Origin: Penium margaritaceum
Lineage: Eukaryota; Streptophyta; Zygnematophyceae; Desmidiales; Peniaceae
DNA: 64,000 nt
Assembly (NCBI GenBank): GCA_023375785.1
Contig: SZWC01000553.1
Location: forward strand, 294,838 to 358,837
Reading direction: 5' to 3'
In this document: in pieces, positions 1 through 10,660 of the stretch
How the letters are laid out: each line of letters starts with the position of its first letter
Numbering within the stretch: the stretch's first letter is position 1
The notes under the pieces: generated by a model
What the model saw: only the letters and a program-made list of their open reading frames with translations
Told to the model about the DNA's origin: nothing
The model's database searches: none
Position numbers and translations under genes: made by a program

Positions 1-673
1 AGCGCCGTCGGCAGTCTCATGTACCTGATGGTGGCAACCAGGCCGGACCTCGCACAGGCTGTGAGCGCTGTGAGCCAGCACATGGCTAATCCCGGACCGG
101 AGCACCAGAAGGCAGTGAAGCGGATCTTCCGCTACCTTGCTGGAACCATCAACATCGGCATCACCTACAACGGCAATGACAACAGCATCATCGGCTACAC
201 AGACGCAGATTGGGCTTCAAACCCTGAGGACCGCAAGTCCATCTCTGGACATGTGTTCCTCATGAATGGTGGAGCCATCAGCTGGTGCAGCAAGCGGCAG
301 GTGGTCGTGGCCACCTCGAGCACAGAAGCTGAGTACGTATCTCTCAGCTTTGGAGCCAAGGAAGCAGTTTGGCTCCAACGTCTCATGGCAGAGATGAGTG
401 GGAGTGCAGCAGTTCCAGTTCCTGTGCGCGTCGACAACCAGAGCGCAATCGCACTGGCCAAGAATCCTGAGCACCATGCACGCACCAAGCACATTGACAT
501 CGCATACCATTTCATCAGGCACATGGTGCAGGAGGGTGCTATCAAACTGGAGTTTACTCCAACCAGCAAGCAGGTCGCTGCTTTCTGCACCAAGCCAGTG
601 ACCCGTGAGAAGCAGCAGTTCTGCATGAAGGCATGTGGACTCAGCCCACTATGACTGCGGCAAAGTGGGAGAT

Positions 674-1412
674 TGTTGGGAAAGGAGCCATCTGGCTCAC
701 TTTCAGGTCAATAGGAGCAAGTTCCAGAAAAGTACCAGATGCCTGCTCCGATCGCCAATCCGACTTCACCATTAGAAAGATCATGGTGGAAAAATGTCTA
801 CGGTCCAAGTTTGAGGCCAATCCAACAGTCGGATTGGGAGATATGAATTTTCGAAGTTTCAGGGGTCATGGACCGTCGATATCTGGGTGGGCATGGGTGA
901 TGGCTCCATGCCTTAGCCTGAGAAAAGAAAAAGGCAAGAGGTCCAGGGTCAAGACCTGATGGGAGAAATATCCAAAAAGGTCCTTGGTCTTAGGATTGCC
1001 TTGTCAGAGTGTGCTGACTAGGATAAAGGTACCTCTCCTTACTTTTTAGGTGAGGTGAGATCCTTGTGTGCTAGCCATGGACACATGGCGATTCTCCATG
1101 GGTTTGTGGGTTATGTGACCACTAGGAGTGTGCCATGAGAGTATTCTCTAGCTCTCTAGGTCGTGTGTGAGTGGTCAGCCTGATTGCTAGGCTGATTTCC
1201 TCCCTTGTGTGAGATTATGGACTCTAGTGTGTGAGCCTTAGCCTCCATGGCTAAGTGGTGTGGCTTGTGAGAGGGCTGACTTGCCCAAGCTCTAGCTCTA
1301 TATGTACTCCATCATTTTGAGTGATTGAACAACCATTCTTCAGCACAAGTGATGCCCTTCCAATCACACATGCTCGCTGCTCCAAGGCTCCCTCTCTCCT
1401 CAAGTTCCAACA
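674..1412 (+). repeat. Family A 3' LTR of A-1
   Basis: The LTR starts tgttgggaaa and ends gttccaaca, giving the inverted TGTTGG/CCAACA ends shared by every family A LTR here, about 739 bp. A TATA-like ctatatgta lies at 1298-1306. By position the R region probably starts about 30 bp further on, which would make U3 roughly 620 bp. Related LTRs are at 2604, 9987, 15266, 19612, 24504, 26801 and 35508. Confidence 0.9.
1298..1306 (+). promoter_or_regulatory. TATA-like box of family A LTR
   Basis: The stretch ctatatgta is conserved in the other family A LTRs, for example in reverse near 10096 and 15376. It sits about 105 bp before the LTR end, as expected for a Pol II core promoter at the U3/R border. 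No transcript evidence is available here. Confidence 0.5.
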
Positions 1413-3321
1413 AAATCTACATGGAGCAGCTGGAGGGATTCCTCATGGATGGGAAGGAGCATTTGGTGTACAAGCTGCAAAAGTCGTTGTACGGCCTCAA
1501 GCAAGCGTCGCGTGCTTTGAACTAGAAATTGGATGCGGCGCTGTAGTGCATGAGGTTTGAGCGTGGCGAGTGTGACTATAGTGTCTATGGCTTGTGGCAT
1601 GGTCATGAGGTGCTCATCATCATCGTCTATGTGGATGACATGCTACTTATTTCCAAAAGCATGTCTGCACTGCAGGAGTTCAAGGAGGCCATGCAGGAGT
1701 GCTTCGTGATGTCTGAAGTCGGGGAGGCATCATACTTCCTCGGTATCCAAATCACCTGTGACTGCAAATCACGCTCTCTCTTGCAACATGAGAGTCGCTA
1801 CATCAAGGATGTTTTGTAGTGGTTTGGCATTCCAGAGGCCAAATCCACTGGCACGCTGCTGAGATACATCAGTACCTCGTGAGCTTGAATGGAGAAGCGG
1901 TAGTAGCTGATCTGCAGACGACCCAAAGCGCCGTCGCTAGTCTCATGTACATGATGGTGGCAACCAGGCTGGACCTCGCACAGTGTGTAGGTCTGTGAGC
2001 CAACACATGGCCAATCCCGGACCTAAGCACCAGTAGGCTGTAAAGCAGATCTCTTGCTACCCGGTTGGAATCATCAACATTTGCATCACCTACAACGGCA
2101 ACAATAACAGCATCATCGGCTACACGGACACACATTGGGCTTAAAACCCTGAAGACCGCAAGTCCATCTCTGTACATTTCTTCCTCATGAATGGCAGGGT
2201 CATCAGTATGTGCAGCAAGCAGAAGGTGGTTGTGGCCACCTCAAGCACGGAAGTTGAGTATGTCTCTCTTTGTTTTGGAGCCAAGGAAGCTTCTCTCTCT
2301 GGGTTCAGCGTCTCATGGAAAAGATGAGTGGCAGTGCAGCAGTTCCGGTTTGTGTGAGCGTTGATAACCAGAGCGTTATCGCACTCGTCAAGAATCCAGA
2401 GCATCGTGCACGCACCAACCACATCAACATTGCATATCATTTCATTAGGCACATGGTGTAGGAGGGTGCTATGAAGCTGGAGTTTACTCCAACTAGCAAG
2501 CAGGTTGCTGATTTTTGCACCAAGTCAGTGACCGATGTGAAGCAGCAGTTCTGCATGAAGGCATGTGGACTCAGCCCTCTTAGACTACGGAAAAGTGGGG
2601 GAATGTTGGAAAAGGGGCCATCCGGCTTGATTTCAGGTCCACATGAGCAAGTTCCAAGAAACTACTGAATGCTTACAACGATTGACAATACGTTTTCTTC
2701 ATTGGAAAGATGAGGTAGCAAATTATATGCAATCCAAGTTTCAGGCCCATCCAATGGTCGGATTGGGATATATGATTTTTCGAAGTTTCCGCGGTCATCG
2801 ACCGCCGATATCTGGATGACCATTGGCGATGACTCCATGCCTTGTCGTGAGAAAAGAAAAAGCGCAAGAGGTCCAGGGTCAAGACATGATGGTAGAAATA
2901 TCCAAAAAGGTCCTACATTCTTATGATTGCCTTGTCAGAGTGTGCTGCCTAGGATAAAGGTATCTCTCCTTTCTTTTTATGTAAGGTGAGATCCTTGTGT
3001 GCTAGCCAAGGACACATGGCGATTCTCCACGAGATTATGGGTTATGTGACCACTAGGAGTGTGCCATGAGAGAAGTTTTCAGCTCTCTAGATTGTGTGTG
3101 AGTGGTCATCCTGATCGCTAGGCAGATTTCCTCTCTTGTGTGAGCCTTAGCGCCCATGGCTAAGTGGTGTGGCTTGTGAGAGGGCTGATTTGTCCAAGCT
3201 CTAGCTCTACATGTACTCCATCATTTTGAGTGATTTAACAACCATCCTTTCGCACAAGTGATGCCCTTGTATTCCCACATGTTTGCTGCACGAAGGCTCC
3301 CTTTCTCCTCCAGTTCCAACA
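1413..3321 (+). mobile_element. Ty1/copia element A-2, 3' portion, host of A-1
   Basis: The region resumes in the middle of the copia reverse transcriptase (IYMEQLEGF, then LYGLKQASR). It runs through the polymerase motif VYVDDMLL near 1630 and an RNase H region to about 2590, and ends in an LTR at 2604-3321. Its 5' part lies upstream of A-1 and outside the window. It is clearly broken in many places (roughly ten or more), much more than A-1, so it is an old copy that A-1 later entered. Confidence 0.88.
2604..3321 (+). repeat. Family A 3' LTR of A-2
   Basis: The LTR begins tgttggaaaa and ends gttccaaca, about 718 bp, and follows the purine tract aaaagtggggga. It aligns by eye along its length with the 674-1412 LTR but is clearly more diverged. 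The sequence after it (agaaagaggg) matches no family A part and is the flank of the cluster. Confidence 0.88.
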
Positions 3322-5187
3322 AGAAAGAGGGCCATGTGTGTACCTGCAGAATTCCCGTGTCAAGGACACTAGGGAAAAGCCAAGTCCGCAGAATACGGAT
3401 GTTCCGGGAGGGGATGATGGAGTTTCGCGGAATTGCCATGTCAAAGGGATGATGTAAAGGGAGGAAAGACTACTTGTGAGTGATCAATTACACTAATGTC
3501 TCCTCGTGGAAGTCGGATGAAGTTTTGTGTTGTGTTGAAGGAGGAGATTTGCGGAAGACAACATGGAAGGCGTGGAAGTGAACTGACATCGTGGAACAAT
3601 GACGACTGTAGCAAAAAACGGGGTAATTCTATTTGTGGTTTGGTGAGTGTGGACAGTTCCTTGCTCTTGGACAAGCAGACGTACACTTTAGGCCTTCAAA
3701 AGATCACTCCGATGGGGCTCAATGGTGAAGAGTAGTGGAAGTGCCGCATATATGAGGTACAGAGCTGACTCTTTGGTGCATAGGATTCCAAAGCGACAGA
3801 GAGGCCAACTGGAGCCGAGTTGCATGGCAAACAACAGCAGAGCAATAAGTACACAGCTGGTCACTTGGCCAAACCTTCATTTGGGTAGAGCAACCCGAGT
3901 GTCTCATAAGGAGACCTAGAAGGAAGTCTTCCCGCGGCACATTCGTCATTGGGTTGTGATCACTTCCATGTTGCATATGTGTTTGTGGAAACATGTACAT
4001 CAGAGAAACTGTGTTGGAAGTGCGTGTACTGTAACATAGTTGCCAGGTAACGCACGAGACCCGCACAGTAGTAGGGATTTCTTTCCGTGACTCAAGTGTG
4101 ATATGAAATGAATGATCTTCATGTAACGGTGTTTGTGAGTAGGGTATTTAGTAACTTTAGATTCATACTTAGGGTTCCGCGAAAGAGGCAAAACAAGGGC
4201 AGGGGATGTGTCTATAGATTAGGCATCTTGGGAGGGGCATTTAGGTGACTTTAGGGTCCGCTGAAGGCCTCAGAACATGCTGCAAGGTTCAGTTGCGGAT
4301 TTGGGATTGTTTGGGATGCTATCAAAGCAAGTTTTGGATGCGCGAAGGGCGTGTTTGGAAAGGTGTGTTGTAGCTTAGGTCAGGACGAAGTACCACGGAA
4401 TGGTGCTCCGTGCTTAACCCGTGCAATTGCCTCGCCAGTAAGAATGGAGGTCCGAGTTACAAAGCTGCGGAAGAGGTGGAAAGTTGATATGGTGTTTGAC
4501 CCACGGAATGGCCTTGCAAGTAACAACAGAGGGGCAAGTTACAAGGCCGCGGAAAGGGCAGAAAGTCGCCATGGTGCCTGACCCGTGGAATTGCCATATT
4601 TCTGATGGTGTTGGAGTCAGTTGTGTGTACTAAAGGGATGCAAAACGAGGCCTCCATGTATATCTGCAAATTTGATGTTTAGAAGAGAGGCATGTGAGGG
4701 TAGAAGAAGAGGCGCAAGAGGTGCGGATAAAGGAAGGGGACCCACAAGGTGCGGAAGTGTTGTATAAGACCCCACAGACAACCAGACCAAAAATTGCAGG
4801 AACCACAAGGCGCAAAGACCAAGAAGTGGCAAAAAGGGCACGATCAGCAACAAGGAAGCAATGGTGGCACTTCCTTCTTAGATGGGAATAAAGTAGTGGT
4901 GGTAGTGGGTGTGAATGCAAAGGGGCCGTGACCCCGTAGGGAAGGGTGTAGCGGACTCTATAATGGGCTTAGTTGCATGAGTTGAATAAGTTGAGCTTAT
5001 TATATACCTCACAACCTTGCCTCCCTTTCTCCCCCATCTCAACACATTGTCATGATGGTATACGCAAGTTCCTATGAAGATTCTGAAGATGATAGTAGGT
5101 TTTCTGCGCAACCACTCACAAGACAGGCATGACATAACAAAAGACCATGGAAGAGAGCCCAAGTGACCGCGGAAGTATATGGTATGA
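3322..5187. other. Unassigned DNA, no gene recognised
   Basis: No reading frame here is long or resembles a known domain. The stretch holds an 82-bp tandem repeat (4390-4612) and many copies of short GC-rich words such as gcggaa and ccgcgg. Similar words are frequent in the 36954-40173 region. From about 4950 it becomes AT-richer, with ttattatatacctc near 5000 that could be a TATA region of an unrecognised LTR. I assign no function. Confidence 0.4.
4390..4612 (+). repeat. 82-bp tandem repeat, about 2.7 copies
   Basis: The word acccgtg or acccacgg followed by gaatggcc or aattgcc recurs at 4417, 4499 and 4581, exactly 82 bp apart. The word agttacaa recurs at 4455 and 4537, also 82 bp apart. 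The copies differ at several positions, so this is a diverged minisatellite-like array and not an assembly duplication. Confidence 0.75.
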
Positions 5188-5340
5188 ACCTGCCTAAGAC
5201 GATGGTCTAGAAAACGGGTTCTACAGAATAGTTCTCGCCAACCGCTCTTGGTATTGCAGCCAAGAGATGATATCACCCTCAGAACCAAGGTTCCACACTA
5301 AACAGCTCATAGGATTCACTTCCTTGCATTGTGTTCTTAG
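5188..5340 (-). repeat. Inverted fragment of a family B LTR
   Basis: Read on the minus strand, this stretch matches the last ~155 bp of the B-1 LTR (about 5955-6108), including gtgatatcatc, gcaataccaagagcg and the tctagacc motif. It lies head to head with B-1, whose LTR begins at 5341. It is probably what remains of an oppositely oriented B copy into which B-1 inserted. Confidence 0.8.
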
Positions 5341-5635
5341 TGTTGACCTCATATGCTGCTTGTCCATGGCTGATATTTCGACACGCACACGACGGACTAG
5401 GCATGCACTGCTCCCTTGGAATAAGTCCTCCAAGTCTGTTCTAGATAGACAAGGCATGCACTTCTCCTTTGGAGCAAGTCCCCTTGGTCTAATCTGGATA
5501 GTTTAGCCAGCAAACACTACCTAGGACAACTCGGTGTGGCTTAGACGTTCTAGAGTTAGTCTCTGGAGCAAGAATCACTGGGTCAAATTCCAACCCGGTG
5601 ACTAATTTTCTTTGTGACCAAAAGGGGGACAGGAA

Positions 5636-5659
5636 GGTTCTAAGAGACATCTTAGAACC
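5636..5659 (+). promoter_or_regulatory. Conserved stem-loop 1 in B LTR
   Basis: The arms ggttctaaga (5636-5645) and tcttagaacc (5650-5659) pair perfectly around a four-base gaca loop. The same structure is recognisable in the LTRs of B-2 (near 7069) and B-3 (near 20771), with a few changes. Its role is unknown. Confidence 0.6.
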
Positions 5660-5749
5660 TTCGAAGGTCCTTCTTGGTGGCTCGCGCCACTTGGCGGTCA
5701 CAGGGAGTGCCATGTAGGCAGGGGAGATGACGCAATCCAGATTGCCCCC

Positions 5750-5812
5750 AAAGTGGCTCATCTAAGGAGCCACTTTGCGCCTAGGCTAAAGGCTGGCTCT
5801 AGGACTATAAGA
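5750..5812 (+). promoter_or_regulatory. Conserved stem-loop 2 and TATA-like box in B LTR
   Basis: The arms aaagtggctc (5750-5759) and gagccacttt (5767-5776) pair perfectly with a seven-base loop. A TATA-like actataaga follows at 5804-5812. The pairing gtggctc/gagccac is kept in B-2 near 7187. Its place just upstream of the likely core promoter suggests a regulatory or RNA-structure role, but this is inference. Confidence 0.55.
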
Positions 5813-6112
5813 ACATGTCTCTTACCTTTCATTGAGCACAGTTCTTACCTTTGAGACTCTTAACAGAGTTCTCCACTAGAGGCACACAATAAAGAAGCAT
5901 TTGTTGGTCTTAGCTCCATGGGTTTGCTCCCCGCGCGAAAGGGACGAGGTGCTAATGACAACGTTCAAGGAAGTGATTCCTATGAACTAATCAGTGTGGA
6001 ACCTTAGCTCTAAGGGTGATATCATCACATGGTTGCAATACCAAGAGCGTTCAGTGAGAACCATTGTGTCGCAACCCGTATTCTAGACCGTCGCCTCAGG
6101 TAGGTTGACAAA

Positions 6113-6128
6113 GGGTTATAGGGCCACA
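6113..6128 (+). other. Primer-binding site of B-1, half-tRNA-iMet type
   Basis: Two bases after the LTR end comes gggttatagggccaca. This closely matches the complement of the anticodon arm of plant initiator tRNA-Met (arm sequence tgggcccataaccc). Drosophila copia and yeast Ty5 are known to prime from such an internal tRNA site. The B-2 copy at 7547 (gggttatgggcgcaca) and the B-3 copy near 21227 (gattatgggtccat) occupy the same position. Confidence 0.7.
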
Positions 6129-6773
6129 CTGACTAGTTCTAAGGCACATTCTTGTGCACTCTCTCGCCCTCTCTGTCTTGCAGCGTGCATCAGCTCCATT
6201 AGCTCCATCTGCTCCATCTACTCCATCAGCTCCAATGGTGGTTGTTGGCACTTAGCGAACAAGGGCCAAGTATAAGCTCTACCCTTGGAGGTACGACCCG
6301 GGTTCACTAGTGTGCGTTGCTCTCTATTTGTAGGTGATCAACGGCTAGAGGCAAGCGACGGATCTGCACCTTCTAAACCGGTAGCACAAAATAGCCTACA
6401 TGAGTCTTTATCCGCTTCAACAAAGCAAAGAAGCAGAGAAGCACTATAACGACACATATGCTGTCACTCGTGTGCAGGTTAACAGTGGGATGTCAAAGTT
6501 CACAAGGTTTGATTTCCTTTGTGGAAATGGTAATTTGAGATTATCATGAGGATGAGTGGCTATTTGAAGATGTTCCTTGGAGAAGAGGTTGAACCTCCAA
6601 AAACAGATCCTCGATATGAAGCGTGGAGTGTAGAAAATTACATGGCACTTCCGATTCTTGTGATATCAGTGCATGAGTCACACCATGTCCACCTCCAAGG
6701 TATCACACATGCATCAAAGGCTTATAAGAAGCTTGCATTTGTATACCAATCAACGGCTCTCGCAAATCGCCTT

Positions 6774-7544
6774 TGTTGACCTCATATGCTCCTTGTCCAT
6801 GGCTGATATCTACACACGCACAGGACGGACTAGGCATGCACTGTTCCCTTGGAGTAAGTCGCGTAAGTCTAGTCCAGATAGACAAGACATGTAGTGCTCC
6901 TTTGGAGCAAGTCCCTTTGGTCTCATTTGGATAGTATAGCCAGCAAACACTACATATGACAACTCCTTGTAGCTTAGACGTTCTAGAGTTAGTCTCTGAA
7001 GGGATAGGACACTGGGTCAAATCCCACCCCGATGACTAATTTTCTTTGTGATCAAAAGGGGGACAGGAAGGTTCTAAGAGACATCTTAGAACATTGCAAG
7101 GTCCTTCCTAGTGCTTGGTGCCACTTTGTGGTCAAAGAGAGCGCCATGTAGGCAGGGGGGATTACGCAATCCAGATTGCCCCCAAAGTGGCTCATCAAAG
7201 GAGCCACTGCACGCCTAGGCTAGAGGCTGGTTCTAGGACTGTAAGAACCTGTCACTTGCCTGTCGTTGAGTACAGTTCGTACCTTTGAGACTCTTAACTG
7301 AGTTGACGACCAGAGGCAGACACTATAAAAGCATTGTTTGGTCTAAGCCCCAAGAGTTCACTCCTTGCGCGAAAGGGACCAGGTGCTAAGGACACATTGC
7401 AAGGAAGTGATTCATATGACCTTTTGAGTGTGGAACCTTGGCTCTGAGGGTGATGTCATCTCTTGGTTGCAATACCAAGTGTGGGTGGTAGGAACGATTG
7501 TGTCGGAACCCGTTTTGTAGACAATTGCCTTACACAACTTGACA
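6774..7544 (+). repeat. Family B 5' LTR of B-2
   Basis: It begins tgttgacctc inside the gag of B-1 and ends aacttgaca just before the primer site. It aligns end to end with the B-1 LTR and has the same TATA-like and stem-loop positions. The five bases before it are gcctt; the far end of the element is not present, so a target duplication cannot be tested. Confidence 0.85.
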
Positions 7545-8679
7545 GAGGGTTATGGGCGCACACTGACTAGTTGTAAGGTACGCTTCTGCGCACTCTTTTG
7601 CCCTCTCTTTCTTGTAGGGTGCATTAGCTCCATCAGCTCCATCTGCTCCATCTGCCCCATCAGCTCCAACGGCGGGTGCTGGCACCTAGCAAACAAGGGC
7701 CAATGATAAGCTCTGCTCTTTGAGGTACGACCCTTGGACCCTAACCAGGATAAGCTCTGCCCTTAGAGGCACGACCCTGGATTTGCTAGTGTGCAATCTT
7801 CCCTGTTTGGAGTTGATCAACGACTAAGGGATAAGCGACGAATCTGCACCTTCTAAACTAGTAGCTCACAACAGCCTACATCGGCCTCAGCGAAGCAGAG
7901 AAGCACTATGACGACGACCGTGACACTCACTCTCGAGCATGTCAAAGTTCACAGGATCCGGTTTTCCCTTGTGAAGATGGAAATTGAACATTCTCATGAG
8001 GGTGTGTTGCTACTTGAAGATGTTCCTTGGAGAAGAGGTGGAACCTCCAAAAAGAGATCCTAGATATGAAGCGTGGAGTGTCAAAAATGACATGGCACTT
8101 GGGATTCTTGTGACATGAGTGCATGAGTCATAGCATGTCCACCTCCAAGGTATCACACATGCATCGAAGGCTTATGAGAAGCTTGCACATGTACACCAAT
8201 CAATACCTCTTGCAAATTACCTCTTCATCCTTCAAAAGCTAGTTTTGATGAGGGTGAGTGAGGGAGAGTGGATTCCGCACTTCCTATTGCACTTTGAGTG
8301 ACTACTGTAGCAAGTGATCCAAATGAAATGGGAAATCGATACCAACATACAGACCATGATCCTCCTATTGGCGCTACTTGAAAGCAGGGGTCCTCTCATC
8401 ACCGTGTTTGGCGGTTCAAAGGAGGAGTTGACGTATGAGGTAGTGTTCGAGTACGTGCGCAAGGAGGCCATGTGTTGCAGCGATTGTGATGCTAACGTTT
8501 CAGCCCATGTTGCACAATACAGTGGTTGTGGCAACTACTCCTCTTCTGGTCAAAGCAGCACTTGAAGCAGTATCGGTGGAGGAAAAGGCAATGGTGGCGC
8601 AAGAAAGAGTTTAAAGTGTCTTGGGAAGTGCCATAGCTGTGGCAATTCTAGGCATTAGGCACGCGAATTTAGGGCTGCC

Positions 8680-9760
8680 ATGAAGGAAGACAAAGATCAT
8701 GGTGGTAGATATGAGGACAAAGGAAAGGCTAAGAAGCAGTTGACAAAGATGATGGCTGAGGGCTTGCCGGCAACCAAGGGAGCGACACTGCTCAAGCGTG
8801 GAGCTTATGGGCTCGACTCTGGCACAAACCACCACTCCATTGGGGACACTAAATATCGCTTAAGGTGTGCCAACGGCAGCCTTGTCCATGTCCAAGGCGA
8901 GGGAGATAGGTTGACCATCATCAACGTGAACGGTGCTGAAAAAGACTTGAATATGGAGAACGTCGTCTCCATACGGTCTTTTGCAACAAACTTCTTGTCA
9001 CTGTCCAAAATCAAATATCACAATATGACATTCCTCTTCACGGAGGAGGAGGTCGTGACTGTCAAGAACAAGGACATCAACATCTCCTATCCCAAGGAGA
9101 GTCTTGTTGCACAGGTCCCAATAGTTGATGGGCTCTACGTGCTGTAGACCAAACCCCTTGAAAGTAAAAATGAGAGATATGCGGTGGTTGATAAGCCCAA
9201 GTCTCCAAAGCCTGCTGTTGCACCACAAGCTCTCACCATGGCGGCCAACTCCACCAACACAGATCGTGTAGCATAGGCAGTTTGGCCATGTGACCGACAA
9301 CACGTTGCAAGCTATGCAACAGCACGAAGTGGTCATGGGATGGAGGGATCGAGGCCAAGGATGAGAAAAAGTGCAAGAAGCTGTGTGAGCCATGCCTCCA
9401 AGGCAAGGCAAAAAGAAAGCCCTTTCAGCGTAATGGGCAATGTGCAGTAGCAATCTTGGACCTGATTCAAGCAGATATGTGCGGACCATTCCACACCTCT
9501 TGGAACGGCGGCAACAAGTATTTCTTGACCTTCATCAATGACCACAATCGCAAGATGTGCATATACTTCATCAAGAAAAAGGGAGAGGTAAAAGAGAAGC
9601 TGCAAGAGTTTGTCGTGATGGTAGAGCGGCAAACAAGCAAGAGGGTCAAGGCACTACGAAAGAACGACAATGGTGAGTACGAGGCGTGCAAAGGCTGGTT
9701 GAGCCAACACGGCATCAACCATCAGACTACCGCGCCTTACACCCCCTAGAGTAAGGGCGT
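8680..9760 (+). CDS. B-2 protease-integrase coding region (fossil)
   Basis: The stretch from about 8680 to 9147 encodes a copia retropepsin region with the DSG motif (GLDSGTNHHS) and the downstream block that precedes integrase. Next come the pre-integrase HHCC-type segment (FGHVTDNTLQAMQQ) and, from 9456, the integrase core, with its first Asp in QADMCGPF and second in KNDNGEY, ending TTAPYTP. As parts of a copia Pol polyprotein these would have processed Gag-Pol and inserted cDNA. The region is broken. Confidence 0.75.
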
Positions 9761-9986
9761 TGCTGGACGAATAAACCACACTATCCTCGGCATGACACGA
9801 AGCATGCTCTTCGACGCCAAACTCCCACCTCTCTTCTGGGCTCTCAGCGATAGACACTATAGTCACACTCACTGCGCTCAAACCCCATGCACTGCAGCGC
9901 CGCATCCAATTTTTGGTTCCAAGTACGCGACGCTTGCTTTAGGCCGTACAGCGACTTTTGCAGCTTGCAAACCATGTAGTCCTGGT

Positions 9987-10641
9987 TGTTGGAACTTGAG
10001 GAGAGAGGGAGCCTTGGAGCATCGAGCATGTGTGATTGGAAGGACATCACTTGTGCTGAAGAATGGTTGTTCAATCACTCAAAATGATGGAGTACATATA
10101 GAGCTAGAGCTTGGGCAAGTCAGCCCTCTCACAAGCCACACCACTTAGCCATGGAGGCTAAGGCTCACACACTAGAGTCCATAATCTCACACAAGGGAGG
10201 AAATCAGCCTAGCAATCAGGCTGACCACTCACACACGACCTAGAGAGCTAGAGAATGCTCTCATGGCACACTCCTAGTGGTCACATAACCCACAAACCCA
10301 TGGAGAATCGCCATGTGTCCATGGNAGACCAAGGACCTTTTTGGATATTTCTCCCATCAGGTCTTGACCCTGGACCTCTTGCCTTTATCTTTTCTCAAGC
10401 TAAGGCATGGAGCCATCACCCATCCCCACCCAGACATCGACGGTCCATGATCCCTGAAACTTCGAAAATTCATATCTCCCAATCCGACTGTTGGATCGGC
10501 CTCAAACTTGGAACGTAGACATTTTGCCACCTGGTCTTTCCAATGGTGAAGTCGGATCGGCGATCTGAGCAGGCATCTGGTACTTTCCTGAAACTTGCTC
10601 CTGTGGACCTGAAAGTGGGCCACATGGCTCCTTTCCCAACA
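9987..10641 (-). repeat. Family A 3' LTR of A-4
   Basis: On the plus strand it reads tgttggaact to tttcccaaca. It is shorter than the other copies because a single N at 10325 marks a join where roughly 90 bp present in other family A LTRs is skipped. A purine tract follows on the minus strand (ggcaaagtgggagatt at 10641-10656 read in reverse), as expected before a 3' LTR. Confidence 0.88.
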
Positions 10642-10660
10642 ATCTCCCACTTTGCCGCAG

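Larger units (their letters stand above)
1..1412 (+). mobile_element. Ty1/copia element A-1, 3' portion with 3' LTR
   Basis: The first ~650 bases encode the end of a copia reverse transcriptase and its RNase H domain on the plus strand (motifs DADWASNPEDRKS and STEAEYVSLS). They are closely similar to the same region of A-4 on the other strand. A purine tract (caaagtgggaga) follows, then an LTR at 674-1412. The 5' part lies beyond the window edge. The LTR ends directly against sequence encoding KIYMEQ of a second copy, so A-1 is inserted inside A-2. It is one of the better preserved family A pieces, and I see at most one or two breaks in the visible part. Confidence 0.9.
5341..6110 (+). repeat. 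Family B 5' LTR of B-1
   Basis: The LTR starts tgttgacctc and ends aggttgaca, giving TGTTGACC/GGTTGACA inverted ends, 770 bp. Two further copies start at 6774 (771 bp) and 20474 (about 751 bp). The right boundary is fixed by the primer site that begins two bases later. It contains two conserved stem-loops and a TATA-like box. Confidence 0.85.
5341..6773 (+). mobile_element. Ty1/copia element B-1, 5' portion
   Basis: The parts are a 5' LTR (5341-6110), a half-tRNA primer site (6113-6128), a leader with Ala-Pro-type short repeats (6191-6235), and the start of gag. The gag start has SGYLKMFLGEEVEPPK near 6555 and VHLQGITHASKAY near 6690, which resemble UBN2-type copia gag. The copy stops where B-2 begins, inside gag, so B-2 inserted into B-1. 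It is broken by that insertion and by a few further changes. Confidence 0.85.
6774..9843 (+). mobile_element. Ty1/copia element B-2, LTR to integrase
   Basis: The parts in order are a 5' LTR (6774-7544), half-tRNA primer site (7547), leader, gag (about 7985-8680, ending in a zinc knuckle with CHSCGNSRH), a retropepsin region with LDSGTNHHS near 8815, the pre-integrase region (QFGHVTDNTLQAM near 9280) and the integrase core (DLIQADMCGPF near 9460 to TTAPYTP near 9745). It ends against the reversed RT of A-3 near 9843. It is old, with perhaps five to ten breaks. Confidence 0.85.

Noticed and set aside
4390-4612. CRISPR-like array
   Set aside because: Units are contiguous 82-bp tandem copies without distinct spacers, in eukaryotic DNA.
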